Positions 21,837-32,369 of a stretch of 64,000 nt of DNA are shown piece after piece. Within the stretch, counting starts at the first letter, position 1. Each line of letters opens with the position of its first letter. The notes beneath the pieces are model-generated. The model worked only from the letters and a program-made list of their open reading frames with translations. It did no database searches and was not told where the DNA came from. The translations under genes were made by a program, and so were the position numbers. Origin of the DNA: Boswellia sacra (Eukaryota; Streptophyta; Magnoliopsida; Sapindales; Burseraceae); NCBI GenBank assembly GCA_013180625.2, contig SNVD02012230.1, forward strand, positions 1 through 64,000, in the 5' to 3' direction.

Positions 21837-23376
21837 ATGTTGCAGTCTATTCATGATTATGATATCTTGGTTGAGGATCGCGGAGATCAAATTTGCCTTT
21901 TTACACTTGTTGCTCAACCGTATCTTGTGTATAGAGTGATTGAGTTGCAACATCAAGATTTAGAGACTAGAACCTTGTATGAGCAAGTGTTACATGGTGA
22001 TGGAAGTGTTGATTGGACAATTGGTTCAGATGGGAGTTTACGATTCAAGGGCAGGATCTTTGTTCCATCAAATAAAGAGTGTAAAGATGATATCCTTAAA
22101 GAATTTCATCACTCTAAATTTTTTGTTCATCCTGGTGGTACCAAGATGTATCATGACTTACATCGACAGTTTTGGTGGAAAGGAATGAAAAGGGATGCTG
22201 CTGAATACGTGTCCAGATGCCTTACTTGTCAACAAGTGAAGGCTGAGCATCAAAGGCCTGCAGGATTACTCCAACCCCTTCCTGTAGCAGAATGGAAATA
22301 AGATTACATCACCATGGATTTTGTTATTGGATTACCACGTTCTTTAGAAGGGAAGGATGCAATATGGGTGATTATAGATAGGTTAACAAAAGTATCACAT
22401 TTCCTTACTATATGTACAACCAATTCAGTGGATGTTTTGAGTCTGCTGTACATTAGAGAAATTGTGAGATTGCATGGAGTTCCAGTTTCAGTGGTGTCAG
22501 ATAGAGATCCTAGGTTTACAGCTCAATTTTGGCAAAGCCTTCAAAGAGCTATGGGTACGCAATTGTTATATTAGTACAGCTTTTCATCCTCAAACTGATA
22601 GTCAATCAGAGCACACTATTCAAATTTCGGAAGATATGTTGAGAGCTTGTGTGATGGATTTTCAAGGTAATTGGGAGGATCACCTACCACTTGTAGAATT
22701 TGCATACAACAATAGCTATCAGTCAAGTATTGGAATGGCACCTTTTGAGGCACTCTATGGTATGCGGTGTAGGTCCCCTTTATGTGAGGTGAAAGTGGGA
22801 GAAGCTACCTTATTAGGACCTGAGCTTGTACAAGAGACAACTGAAAAGGTGAAGTTGATATGTCAATGTTTACTTACAGCTCATAATCGACAGAAAAGCT
22901 ATGCAGACAAAAGAAGACAATCGTTAGAATTCAAAATGGGTGACCATATGTTTTTAAAAGTGTCTCCGCATAAAGGCTTGATGCATTCTGGACAGAAAGG
23001 TAAACTTGCTCCATGCTACATTTGCCCATTTGAAATTGTAAGGCAGGTTGGCGAAGTAGCTTATGAGCTAGCATTGCCGCCACGATTATCGGGAATTCAT
23101 AACACATTTCATGTATCGATGCTAAGGAAGTATGAGCCTCACCCAACACATGTACTAGATTGGAGTGAGTTGGATATTCAACAAGATGTTTCACATGAAA
23201 AGGTTCCTATACAAATCTTAGACACAAGAGTGCAAGTCCTACGTGGCAAGACCATTCCGTTAATCAAGGTTTTATGGAAACATCATAGCGTTGAAGAGGC
23301 CACATGGGAGTTAGAGTCAGAGATTCCAAGAAAGTATCCTGAGCTTTTGAATACAAGAGGTAATTTCTTACTCATA
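21837..23376 (+). pseudogene. Tekay-like integrase with chromodomain
   Basis: The integrase zinc-binding part has His near 22130 and the Cys-Leu-Thr-Cys-Gln pair near 22226. The catalytic core starts at Asp-Phe-Val-Ile-Gly-Leu-Pro (22317). The second Asp lies in Ser-Asp-Arg-Asp-Pro-Arg-Phe near 22497 and the Glu block in a frame overlapping from 22474. The C-terminus carries Pro-Cys-Tyr-Ile-Cys-Pro-Phe-Glu-Ile (about 23010), Tyr-Glu-Leu-Ala-Leu-Pro and His-Asn-Thr-Phe-His-Val-Ser. A chromodomain follows near 23218-23340 with Val-Leu-Trp-Lys-His-His and Glu-Ala-Thr-Trp-Glu. One stop (22299) and one frameshift near 22530 break it. Confidence 0.9.
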
Positions 23377-23418
23377 TTTTCAAATTTCGAGGACGAAATT
23401 TTTTTTAGAAGGGTAGGT

Positions 23419-23611
23419 TGTAGAGTTTCAACAAAAAATAATAAAAATGTATATATTTATATATTACAAAATTTAGAAACTATGCCTGAGGATTAAATGG
23501 GTTTGAAAAATAAGTGGACTTAGGCCCATGAATTAAGGCCTTGTATACATTAGGGTTCTAAGGGAGAGGATTTTTTTGGCATTTGGCTATAGAAGAGGAG
23601 AGTCTTACGGT

Positions 23612-23647
<36 letters not shown>

Positions 23648-24763
23648 AGAGAAGAAGAAAAAGAGAAGGAAGAAAAAGAGAGGAAAGAAGGGAAAAAAAT
23701 CAAAGAGAGGTTTATAGGCTTGGAAACCAAGTAGGGATTTTCTAACACTATACTTAAATCGTGTTATTTATTTTTGCTGTTTTGAATTGATATTGGTTTG
23801 CAATGCATGTGACTTATTGTAAATTGATTGTTTTGTTGCTTGGATGATGAATTATGTGTGAAATTATGTGCTTATGAAGTGAAGTAGAGGTTGTTCTTGA
23901 GGGGAGTTGTAGTTCATGTGACAGTTCTATGTTATTTGAGCTACTGCATTTTTCTGGATAGTGATTTGCATAATTTTTCTTTTGTGTAGAAAAATAGACA
24001 TATGAAGCTTTAAACAGCCACTGATTTCATTGAATTTGGAGTTAAAATGAAATTTTGGTGAATTTTTTAAATTGGAAGTCGAAATCTGGAAGTGATATTG
24101 TTCATCCAACAGATCTGAACATGTTCACAACTCTGTATCTTTTGGATACGGATCCGAGGGGAACACGAATATAAACTTGATGTGTTGGACCTTGGATGGG
24201 CCGTTTTGGATACGGATCCAAGGGGAACACGAATATAAACTTGAAATGTTAGACCTTGGATGGGCCGTGTGGATACGAGTCTAAGGGAAACATTAGATGA
24301 AAAATTATTGTTAAGTGAATCAGTGAATCAGTAAATTTTGATTGGTTGCGTAATTATGTAATTGAGTAACTGTTTAAATACTTGTGATTTAGTATGATAT
24401 TAGAATATTTCCTATTAGGCTATATGCTCATCCCCTCCCTTCACAAATACACAGAAAGATATTCGTACTAGTGGTGTTCCAGTGCTTTCCTAGGGAGTCT
24501 GGCGCTCACATGGATGTGATGGTTCTGGGAAATGTTTTGACTCGCCTAAATCGTGATAAGAAATTTTATTTTGTGATTATCAACCTATGTACTAAGTTGT
24601 TCATCAGTGTATGTAAGGTTTATCTTGAACAAATAGTCAGATGTAGTAATGGATTCATGTGATATGTATAAAAAACAAAGGTGAGATATTGATGATGTCT
24701 TTTTATTATTTTCTTAATCAATCACCCATAAAGTCTCTAAATAAGAGATGGTAGGGTGTGATA
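23419..24763 (+). repeat. Tekay-like 3' LTR, 1.35 kb, internally deleted
   Basis: It aligns with the 5' LTR at both ends, but the text jumps from aactctgtatctttt to ggatacggatcc, omitting the 23 bp array and half of the 64 bp array. It contains a (GA)n microsatellite at 23617-23650 not seen in the 5' LTR. Confidence 0.93.
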
Positions 24764-24768
24764 TACGC

Positions 24769-26000
24769 TGTTAATTTTTCTTGAAGAATCGACCTTTCCC
24801 TGGTGAGCTCTTCAAGTATCTTAGTATCCGATACACAGCTTCAAGATGCTCTTCACAAGGGGAATGCATTAACTGACTTGCAAGGGTCATTGCAAATGCA
24901 ATATCTGGTCGCGTATGTGATAGATAAATTAGCTTCCTAACAAGCCTTTGGTTCCGAGATGTAACAATCGGATTACTATCACTATCCCCCACTTTTGATT
25001 TGGGTCAATAGGAGTCTCAGTTGGCCGACAACCACTCATCCCTGTTTCGTTGAGTAAATCTAGGACATATTTCCTTTGTGACACTACGATTCCCTTCTTT
25101 GAACATGCAACCTCTATTCCGAGGAAATATCTCAATTGTCCCAAGTCTTTTATTTCAAATTTAGAGGCAAGACACCATTTCAATCTCTCCATTTCTGTTG
25201 TGTCATCTCCAGTAAGGATAATATCATCCATATACACAATAAAAATGGCGATTCTCCCACTGATGGAACACTTTGTGAACATGTTGCAATTAGTTTGTCC
25301 TTGTATTTATCCTTGCTTTTTTATTGATTGAGTAAAATTTTCAAACCAAGTTCTTGGTGATTGCTTTAACCCATATAAGGATTTTTTCAGTTTACAAACT
25401 TTTGATCCAAAACTTTCATCAAAGCCTGGTGGTGGATCCATGTAAACCTCTTCCACACATCAAGTTGTTGTAAAGACCAGTCCAGATTAATTGCAATTGA
25501 TAGTAGTACTCTCACTGTATTTAGTTTGGCCATAGGTGCAAAGGTTTCAAGATAGTCAATGCCACATGTCCGAGTGAAGCCTTTGGCCACCAACCGTGCC
25601 TTGTACTGATCAAGTGATCCATTAGACTTGTACTTCATTGTAAACACCCATTTGCATCCAACTGTTTTCTTCTCTATTGGCAGATCTACTATTTCCCATG
25701 TTTTATTTTTCTTAAGTGCCCTCATCGCTTCAAGAATAGCCTCATTCCACTCAGGGACTTATAGAGCTTCCTGTACATTCTTTGGAATTTTCACAGTAGA
25801 CAATTGTGAAGTAAACACAGAGAAAATCGGAGACAAATTTTTGTAAGAGACAAAGTTTGACATAGGATGTTTAGTACAGGTTTTAACACCCTTTTGGAGA
25901 GCAAGAGGAATATCAAGGTCAGATAGACTAGACTCAAAATTAGATGGACTAACTTGAACAGGTTCGACATGAATATTACCTCGAGCATCAGTGGATTTTG
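24769..26000 (-). pseudogene. Copia-2 reverse transcriptase and RNase H N-terminus
   Basis: Minus-strand pieces are an RT opening with Lys-Thr-Trp-Glu-Ile-Val and Gly-Cys-Lys-Trp-Val-Phe (25725-25640), Tyr-Lys-Ala-Arg-Leu-Val-Ala-Lys-Gly (about 25600), the Tyr-Met-Asp-Asp polymerase motif near 25230, and Tyr-Leu-Ser-His-Thr-Arg-Pro-Asp-Ile (about 24920) leading into RNase H. A frameshift near 25380 separates the two RT halves. It is continuous with 16081-16569 apart from the inserted Tekay-like element. Confidence 0.88.
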
Positions 26001-26079
26001 AACTGCCTCTGTTTCAGACTCTTGACATGGCTGAGGAGCATTGGTCTCCTTGCTTTGAATTTGTTTCCTTCTTGAGTAA

Positions 26080-27420
26080 ACAAGAGATTCTTTGGTACCT
26101 ATCTTAGTTCCATTGCTGGTTTAGAGTTCATAGAATCTAAAAAGGGTTAATTGGAACACTAGGCTCAACATTTATAAAGAACTCATGCTTAGGTTAATCT
26201 AAAATTGAATTAAGCTCATTTGCTGGAGTTTTTTGGTCATTTCTAGGTGACAAAACATCTAAGTATCCCAAATCTTTAATAGGAATCTCCCTTTGAAGAT
26301 AAGTAGAAAAAAAGGGTTGAGATTAAAGAAAAGTGACATCCATGGTAACAAACAACTTTTTAGAAATAGGATCATAACATTTATATCCTTTCTGATTAGG
26401 AGTATAACCTACAAACACACTCTTCCCAACTCTTGGATCTAATTTGCCACAGTTAGGACCATGAATGTGAACAAATGCAGTGCAACCAAACACTTTCAAT
26501 GGTAAGTTAAACGACAATCTAGATAGAGGAAGACTAGTTTGAAACACATTTAGAGGGGTCTGAAATTTTAATATCTTTGTAAGCATGCGATTAATAAGGT
26601 ATGCAGCTGTAAGAATTACTTCTCCCTAAAGATATGTAGGAACTTTACTTGTAAACAACAAAGCCCTAGCAACTTCTAAGAGGTGTTTATTCTTACGTAT
26701 AGCTGCCCCATTTTGTTGAGGTATGTAACCACAAGAGCTTTGATGAATCATACCCTTTTCCAAGAAAAATCTACCTAAGATTTTACTAAAGTATTCCTTA
26801 CCGTTGTCACTTCTGAAAATTTTTTTTTTCTTTGAACTGTGTTTCCACCATGGTGTAAAATTTTTTGAAAACTTCCTCTACTTTAGATTTCTCTTTTAAC
26901 AAATATACCCAGCTGACCCGTGTGTGACAATCCATAAAGCTAACAAATCATTTTTTTTTCTAGAAAGTGTGGATACCTTAGATGGTCCCCACACATCACT
27001 GAGAATTAATGTAAAAGGTTTTGATGCTTTATATGGTCTAGGAGAGAAATGGGACTTGTGATGTTTCACTAATTCACAAATTTCACATTGGAAAGAAGAT
27101 AGACTTTTATTGATCAATAAATTGGGAAACAAATGCTTCATATAATGAAAACTTGGATGACCTAATCTATAATGATATAACATAACATTATCAGCACTAG
27201 AAACATAACTAGAATTAAAACAGGTACTTTGAACTTTTTTCCTTACCTCAGTTCCATCTTCAAAGACATAGAGACCTCCGCTCACTTTAGCACTGCCAAT
27301 CATCCTGCCCAAGTCTAGTTCCTGAAAGTCACACCAAGAGGGATAGAAATTAGCTCGATAATTGAGATCATTGGTTAATTTGTTGATTGACAAAAGGTTA
27401 CAAGTTAACTTAGGCATATG
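26080..27420 (-). pseudogene. Copia-2 integrase
   Basis: The minus frame 27417-26896 holds the GAG-pre-integrase with Tyr-Arg-Leu-Gly-His-Pro-Ser near 27160 and CxxC near 27080, then Leu-Ser-Asp-Val-Trp-Gly-Pro (about 26990), where the core starts. 26800-26600 has core fragments including a Pro-Gln-Gln-Asn-Gly block. 26586-26323 gives the C-terminal Val-Phe-Gly-Cys and Val-Phe-Val-Gly-Tyr blocks. Several stops and shifts. Confidence 0.85.
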
Positions 27421-27479
27421 AAGAACATTATGTAAAGTTAGAGAAGGAGATAAAACAATGGATCCTATCCTAGCTATAG

Positions 27480-28735
27480 CTGATTATAGCTGAGAGAGAC
27501 CCATCAGCTATCTTGATTTTTTTGTTTCTTGCAGATGGACTGTAGGTTGAGAAAAGATTTGAACAGCTTGTCATGTGATCAGTTGCTCCAGAGTCAATGA
27601 TCTAAGAGTCTAGTTGACTAGAAATGACACTAAGAAGGGCAGAAATAAAGTTACCTTTTTGAGCTAAAGAACAAGAGGGATTAATTGAAAATTGTTGAGA
27701 TTGGAAAAGTTTGTACAGGTGTTCTAATTGTTCCTTTGTGAATGGAGACACTTCTGAATTGACTTGCTGCCCCTGATTCTCTTCATGGGAAGCTTGGAAT
27801 GCACGATTTTCACCTCCTGTTTTTTTTTTTTTTTCCAATTTTAAGGCTTTCCATGAATCTTTCAACATGTCTCCCTTATGTGCCACGACTTCTTACAGTA
27901 ATCACACCAAGGTTTCTTTCTTCTTTCCCCTTCAAATTCAGAGCCTCTCGAAACAAAGGCTGAGCTCTCAGTTTCTATCATAGGATTTGATACTTGGTTA
28001 TGCAACATAACTTTGCTCATAGTTTTTTCCCTTCAAATATCAGAAAAAGCCTCACGAAGAGAGGGTAAAGGTTGCTTACTCAGAATTCGAGCCTTGACTT
28101 CATCTAGCTAAGGATTAAGACCTATTAGGAACAAATAAACCTGATTGTTCTCCTCCTTCCTCATGATTTTCACACTATCAGAGGTACAATCCCACTCATC
28201 ATTATAACACTAATCCAATTCTTGCCATAAAGAGACCATCCCATTGTAATAAACAGTAACCTTACGTGTTCACCTTGTTTAGATTTCCACAGTATTGTCT
28301 TCAACTCAAAAATCTGAGATGAGTTTTCAAGATCTGAATAAGTTTCTTTCACTGCCTGCCACAAATATTTTACGGTTGGTAAGAAAAGATAGGGTTTACC
28401 TATGGTTGGCTCCATGGAGTTGATAAGCCAAAAGGTAACCAACGAATTTTTTGACCTCCATGCGCCTAGATTAGGGTCTCTGGCTTCTGGTCACTTCACT
28501 TCACCTGTCAAATGCCCAAGCTTTCCTTTACCATCAATTGCTAGCTTTATGGATTGCGCCCATTCTAAGTAATTTTTCCCATTGAACTTGTGAGAAGTTA
28601 ATTGAAAAGGATAACTATAAGAAATCGGATCTGCCCTACTGGTTGGTGTGACAGCCCTTGAACTAGAGCTCTCCGTAGTCTCATTAGAAGAATCAGTAGG
28701 CTTTTTGGCCCCAGTCATCACCGTTATGGTTATTT
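27480..28735 (-). pseudogene. Copia-2 gag
   Basis: The minus frame begins at a Met near 28721, shortly after the PBS. It has a Thr/Ser-rich start, then the copia gag Leu-Thr-Ser-His-Lys-Phe-Asn-Gly-Lys-Asn-Tyr-Leu-Glu-Trp segment (about 28600-28560). 28442-28170 continues the capsid in another frame and 27886-27602 is a Lys/Gln-rich tail. A zinc-knuckle remnant lies near 27890-27910. It is interrupted by stops and not functional. Confidence 0.82.
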
Positions 28736-28751
28736 AAAAACTAAATCCAGA

Positions 28752-28768
28752 GCCTTGCTCTGATACCA
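28752..28768 (-). other. Copia-2 primer-binding site (tRNA-iMet)
   Basis: The minus strand reads TGGTATCAGAGCAAGGC, directly abutting the 5' LTR. Confidence 0.93.
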
Positions 28769-29009
28769 TATGAGTTGAGAGGCAAAAATCCTAACTTTTG
28801 TTTCTTTTTTTATTCACTAATGACACGCTAGGATATATAGGGAATATGACAACAGATTATCATAAAATCACTTTATTCTAGTAATAAAACAATTCCTAAG
28901 GGATACATATGATAAAATAAACAAAGTGACAAAAAAAAGTTAAACTTAAAATAAAACTATAAACTTATCCTTAGAAATTGATTCCATGATCTTATCTAAC
29001 TTTCCAACA
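28769..29009 (-). repeat. Copia-2 5' LTR
   Basis: Partner of 15822-16080. It starts TATGAGTTGAGAGG next to the PBS and ends CCAACA before the duplicated CTTGT. Confidence 0.92.
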
Positions 29010-29054
29010 CTTGTTAAAGGCTTCTTCAACCTTTTCATTCCACCCAAAGCTATC

Positions 29055-29477
29055 TGTTACGATCTCACATCAATTAAGATTGGATTAGTTGGTAGTGTTG
29101 CTAAGATGCCACATCGACTAAGTATGGGATTAGTTGGTGGCTTATAAACGTATGAGCACCCTCTTCTTACAAGCCAATTTTTAAAGGTGAATTCTATCCA
29201 TGGGTTTATAACAATTGGTATCAGAGCTAGCCCACGTAAGGCCCACATTGTGGAAGGGGTGACCTGGAAAGGCCAGAGTGGGCCACTATGGACGTCAGTG
29301 TTGGAAACGTGTTGGTATGCTATGATTCCACATCAACTAAGTACGGGATTAATTGTTGGTGTTGCTAGAATCCCACATCAACTAAATGTGGAATTAGTTG
29401 GTGGCTCATAACCCTATGGGCACCCTTCCTTTACAAGGCCCTTTTTAAGAGTAAGTTTTGTCTATAGGTTTGTAAAA
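29055..29477 (+). mobile_element. TRIM (terminal-repeat retrotransposon in miniature), 423 bp
   Basis: Terminal direct repeats 29055-29213 and 29318-29477 are related (for example tggattagttggtagtgttg against ggattaattgttggtgttgc). A PBS TGGTATCAGAGC at 29216-29227 directly follows the first repeat. The target duplication CTATC lies at 29050-29054 and 29478-29482. The sister body G3b near 34605-34625 shows the empty site. It has no coding capacity, so it depended on another element's enzymes. Confidence 0.9.
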
Positions 29478-30736
29478 CTATCTTTCTTAAGCTACTCTAT
29501 TAAAGGAAAAGCCAAACTACCATATCCCACTAAAAATGTTCTATAATTCCCTGTCTGCCCTAAAAATTCCCTCAATTCCTTCAAACTTTTTGGTGTAGGC
29601 CATTGCTATATTACTTCAATTTTAGAGTTGTCAACAGCTACCCTTTCAACCAAATTATATGGCCAAGATATTCTAATCTGGCTTGAGCAAACAAACATTT
29701 TTTAAGATTGGCATATAATTGCTATTCTTCCAAGATTCTCAGCACGATTGCCAAGTGTTGGTGTTCTTCCAAACTCCTAATATAGACTACGATGTAATCA
29801 AGGGCAAACCTTATCAAATACTTCGTGAAAATATCATTCATCAAGGCTTAGAAAGTTGAGGGTACATTGGTGAGTCCTAAAGCATTACTACCATGAACTC
29901 ATAATGTCCATCATGTGTGGCTATCTTGTGGAAATCTTCAGGTTTAACTCGAATATCATGGTATCTTGATTTGAGATCCAACTTGGAAAAGACACAAGAC
30001 CATGTAATTCATCAAGAAGCTCATCAATTACGAGAATGAGGTATTTATCTGGTACTGTGGCCTGATTGAGTGCTCTATAATCCACATAGAACCTCTAGCT
30101 TCCATCTTTTTAAAGGACTGCTACTTGCTTGAATTATACTTGCTCCCAACATTTCTTGAACCAACCTCTCAATTTCACCCTTCTATATTTGAGGATAACA
30201 GCATGGTCGAACACTAATTGGTTGAGTCCCTTCCTTAAGGACAATGGCTTGATCTTTTCCCCTGGCAAGAGGTAATCCAGTTGTCAAATTAAACACTATG
30301 TGGAACTTGTTAAGAATACCTTCCACTTCTTTAGGAAAATTCTGAGAATTGGAATCTTGTAGGTTGGAAATAGCACTTAGCTCTAGTAGCATTCTTTGTT
30401 TCCCTCCTCTCATTGGTTTTACAGGATTTTTAAGTTTTACTTAGGACTTACATAAACTAGGATCCCTCTATGAAACCACCTTTTTGCCATCTACCAGGAA
30501 TTCCATGGTCAGAGCCTTGCAACAACATTTAATAACCCTTAAAGTTTCCAAACATAGCATTCCTAACACCATATTAGACCCCCCAAGATCTTAAGAAAGA
30601 TAATCTTCCACTATCCTAATCCCTTGCAATGATAGGATTATCCCCCCACAAATTCCCTCACCCTAACTGGATTTCAAGTACCAAATAGCGCCCTATAATT
30701 CCCTATGTTTTCCATTGGTAACTCAATCTGCTTCAC

Positions 30737-31292
30737 CAAGACCCTTGAAACAAAATTATGAGTGGCTCCAAGATCAATCAACATCATAACTTCCTCCCCT
30801 CCGATTATGCCTTTCAATTTAATTATTGTAGATTAGATAAGACCGACTACAGAATTCATAGAAAGTTTCACCACCTCAACATTATAATTATTACCTCCAG
30901 TGGCCTCTACCGAGTCATCTTCTTCCTCTAGCTGACACTTATTCTCATCTTGGACAACCATGACATGAAGTTCTTTGAACCAGCATCTATGACCAAGAGA
31001 AAATTTTTCATCAACAAGACCCTTGAAACAAAATTATAAGTGGCTCAAGGATCAATCAACACCATAACTTCCTCCCCTCCGATTATGCCTTTCAATTTAA
31101 TTGTTTTATGTGAGATAAGACCAACTACAAAATTCATAGAAAGTTCCACCACATCAAGATTAGAATTATTACCTCAAGTGGCCTCTACCAAGTCATCTTC
31201 TTCCTCTAGCTGACACTCATTCTCATCTTGGACTTACCATGACGTGAAGTTCTTTGAACTAGCATCAATGACAAGGGGAAAATTTTTCATCA
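30737..31292 (-). repeat. 278 bp tandem duplication in the G3a protease region
   Basis: Two adjacent copies each start caagacccttgaaacaaaat (30737 and 31015) and end with aaatttttcatca. They differ at scattered positions, so the duplication is not recent. Confidence 0.92.
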
Positions 31293-31963
31293 CAGCAATA
31301 GCAAAGGCCTTTTTCATGTTTGGCTTGCAATTCTGCATTTGATAGCAGCCGAAATTTGAGTATTGGTTGATTTCCAGCAACCTTTTTTGGCACCACTATT
31401 GACCTGCCAATGTCGGAGCCAATGTTCTTCGTCAGTGAATAATCGAAATCAAATGTTCTCCACCTTTCATTTGAAATAGACCCGATTATGTAATTCTTTA
31501 AAGAATTATTTTTGTGTTCTAGCTTCTAGGCCAAATCAATTATCCTATCTAGTCCAATGGGCTTAAAATACTTAATTCAGCCCTTAAATAAGGTCTCAAC
31601 CTGTTAATGAACTACCCTTCGAGTATATGTCCCAGCACCTCTCCCAACGACGACACAATCCTCTCAAACTCGTTCCCACTTGCCAAATAGCCATAAATTG
31701 TTAAGAGATTCCTTCCTGGTTTTCTAGAAATCTTTGAAGTAGCAACCCTTTCAATTCCTCCCATGATCGGAAAGCTCATCGGGAATCTTCCCATTCGTGC
31801 CAGGCGAAGCTTCCCTTTCTATCGACACAGTAGTGACAACCAACTTGTCTTTCTCCACTATCTGATTCAGGGAGAAATAGTGCACCACACAATAAATCCA
31901 CTCATCGGGTTCACTGTCGTCGAACATTGGCATCTCAATCTGGCAAGTTCTCATCTTGCCCCT

Positions 31964-32369
31964 TGATAGAACTTGTTCCCACTCACACACAACTCACAAT
32001 AGCAATCACATATATTATAAGCTAAATTAGAAAGATAGAATAGAGATTGAAGCTAAAACAGTTTTTTTTAAGAAAAGAAAATATGCATTAGTCTGGATAG
32101 TAGCAAGCTATTCGAGAAACCTATAAGCTCTCCTTATGAGAAAGTTTGTCCCAAAAGTAACAAATTGGCCGAATGCCTTTTTCCCACCTTTTCCTCCTAT
32201 ATATTCTCTAACTAACTCCACTTTTGCCTAAAAAAAAAAAAAAGAAACTATTTCTCACAACCTCTTTACCAACACCTCAACAATGTAAATAAAAGAATAC
32301 CCCTACCATTTTACTCAATTTCCAACTCTACCCCTCTCTTATTCTTCTTATGACACCTAGAATAAGTGC
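31964..32369 (-). repeat. G3 LTR (b), shared middle LTR with trimmed edges
   Basis: It starts TTGATAGAACTTGTTCCC and follows LTR (c) closely. Its right end (aattggattgggggtctatca in c) and the polypurine tract are deleted, so LTR text joins body b about 45 bp early. On its left side it abuts gag instead of a PBS. Confidence 0.85.

Larger units (their letters stand above)
16575..24763 (+). mobile_element. Tekay/Del-like chromovirus, full length with decayed ORFs
   Basis: 8.19 kb insertion with LTRs 16575-18575 and 23419-24763, target duplication TACGC (16570-16574 and 24764-24768), a PBS near 18579-18590 and a polypurine tract just before 23419. Inside are gag with zinc knuckles, protease, RT, RNase H, integrase and a C-terminal chromodomain on one strand. 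Long LTRs plus a chromodomain and iMet-type PBS suit the Tekay (Del) clade. The LTRs differ by 656 bp because the 3' LTR has lost a repeat-rich block. Confidence 0.93.
15822..29009 (-). mobile_element. Copia-2: Ty1/copia element, split by a Tekay-like element
   Basis: LTRs 15822-16080 and 28769-29009; PBS 28752-28768; polypurine tract 16081-16096; target duplication CTTGC (15817-15821) and CTTGT (29010-29014), one base changed. Sister body G3b near 34560-34580 shows the same chromovirus sequence without the insertion, confirming both edges. Removing the inner element leaves about 5.0 kb with gag, integrase, RT and RNase H in normal copia order. All frames carry stops or shifts. Confidence 0.93.
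29015..31963 (-). pseudogene. G3a reverse transcriptase, protease and gag remnant
   Basis: It continues body a beyond Copia-2. Minus-strand RT text occurs at 29483-30180. An RT-leading segment with Phe-His-Ile-Val-Phe and Pro-Ile-Ser-Val-Arg-Pro lies at 30413-30183. A protease-region sequence at 30440-31300 contains a 278 bp tandem duplication. Gag is at 31990-31612, with Met-Pro-Met-Phe-Asp followed by Glu-Pro-Asp-Glu-Trp. The gag frame runs straight into LTR (b): leader, PBS and about 320 bp of gag start are missing compared with body b. The TRIM at 29055-29477 interrupts the RT part. Confidence 0.8.
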
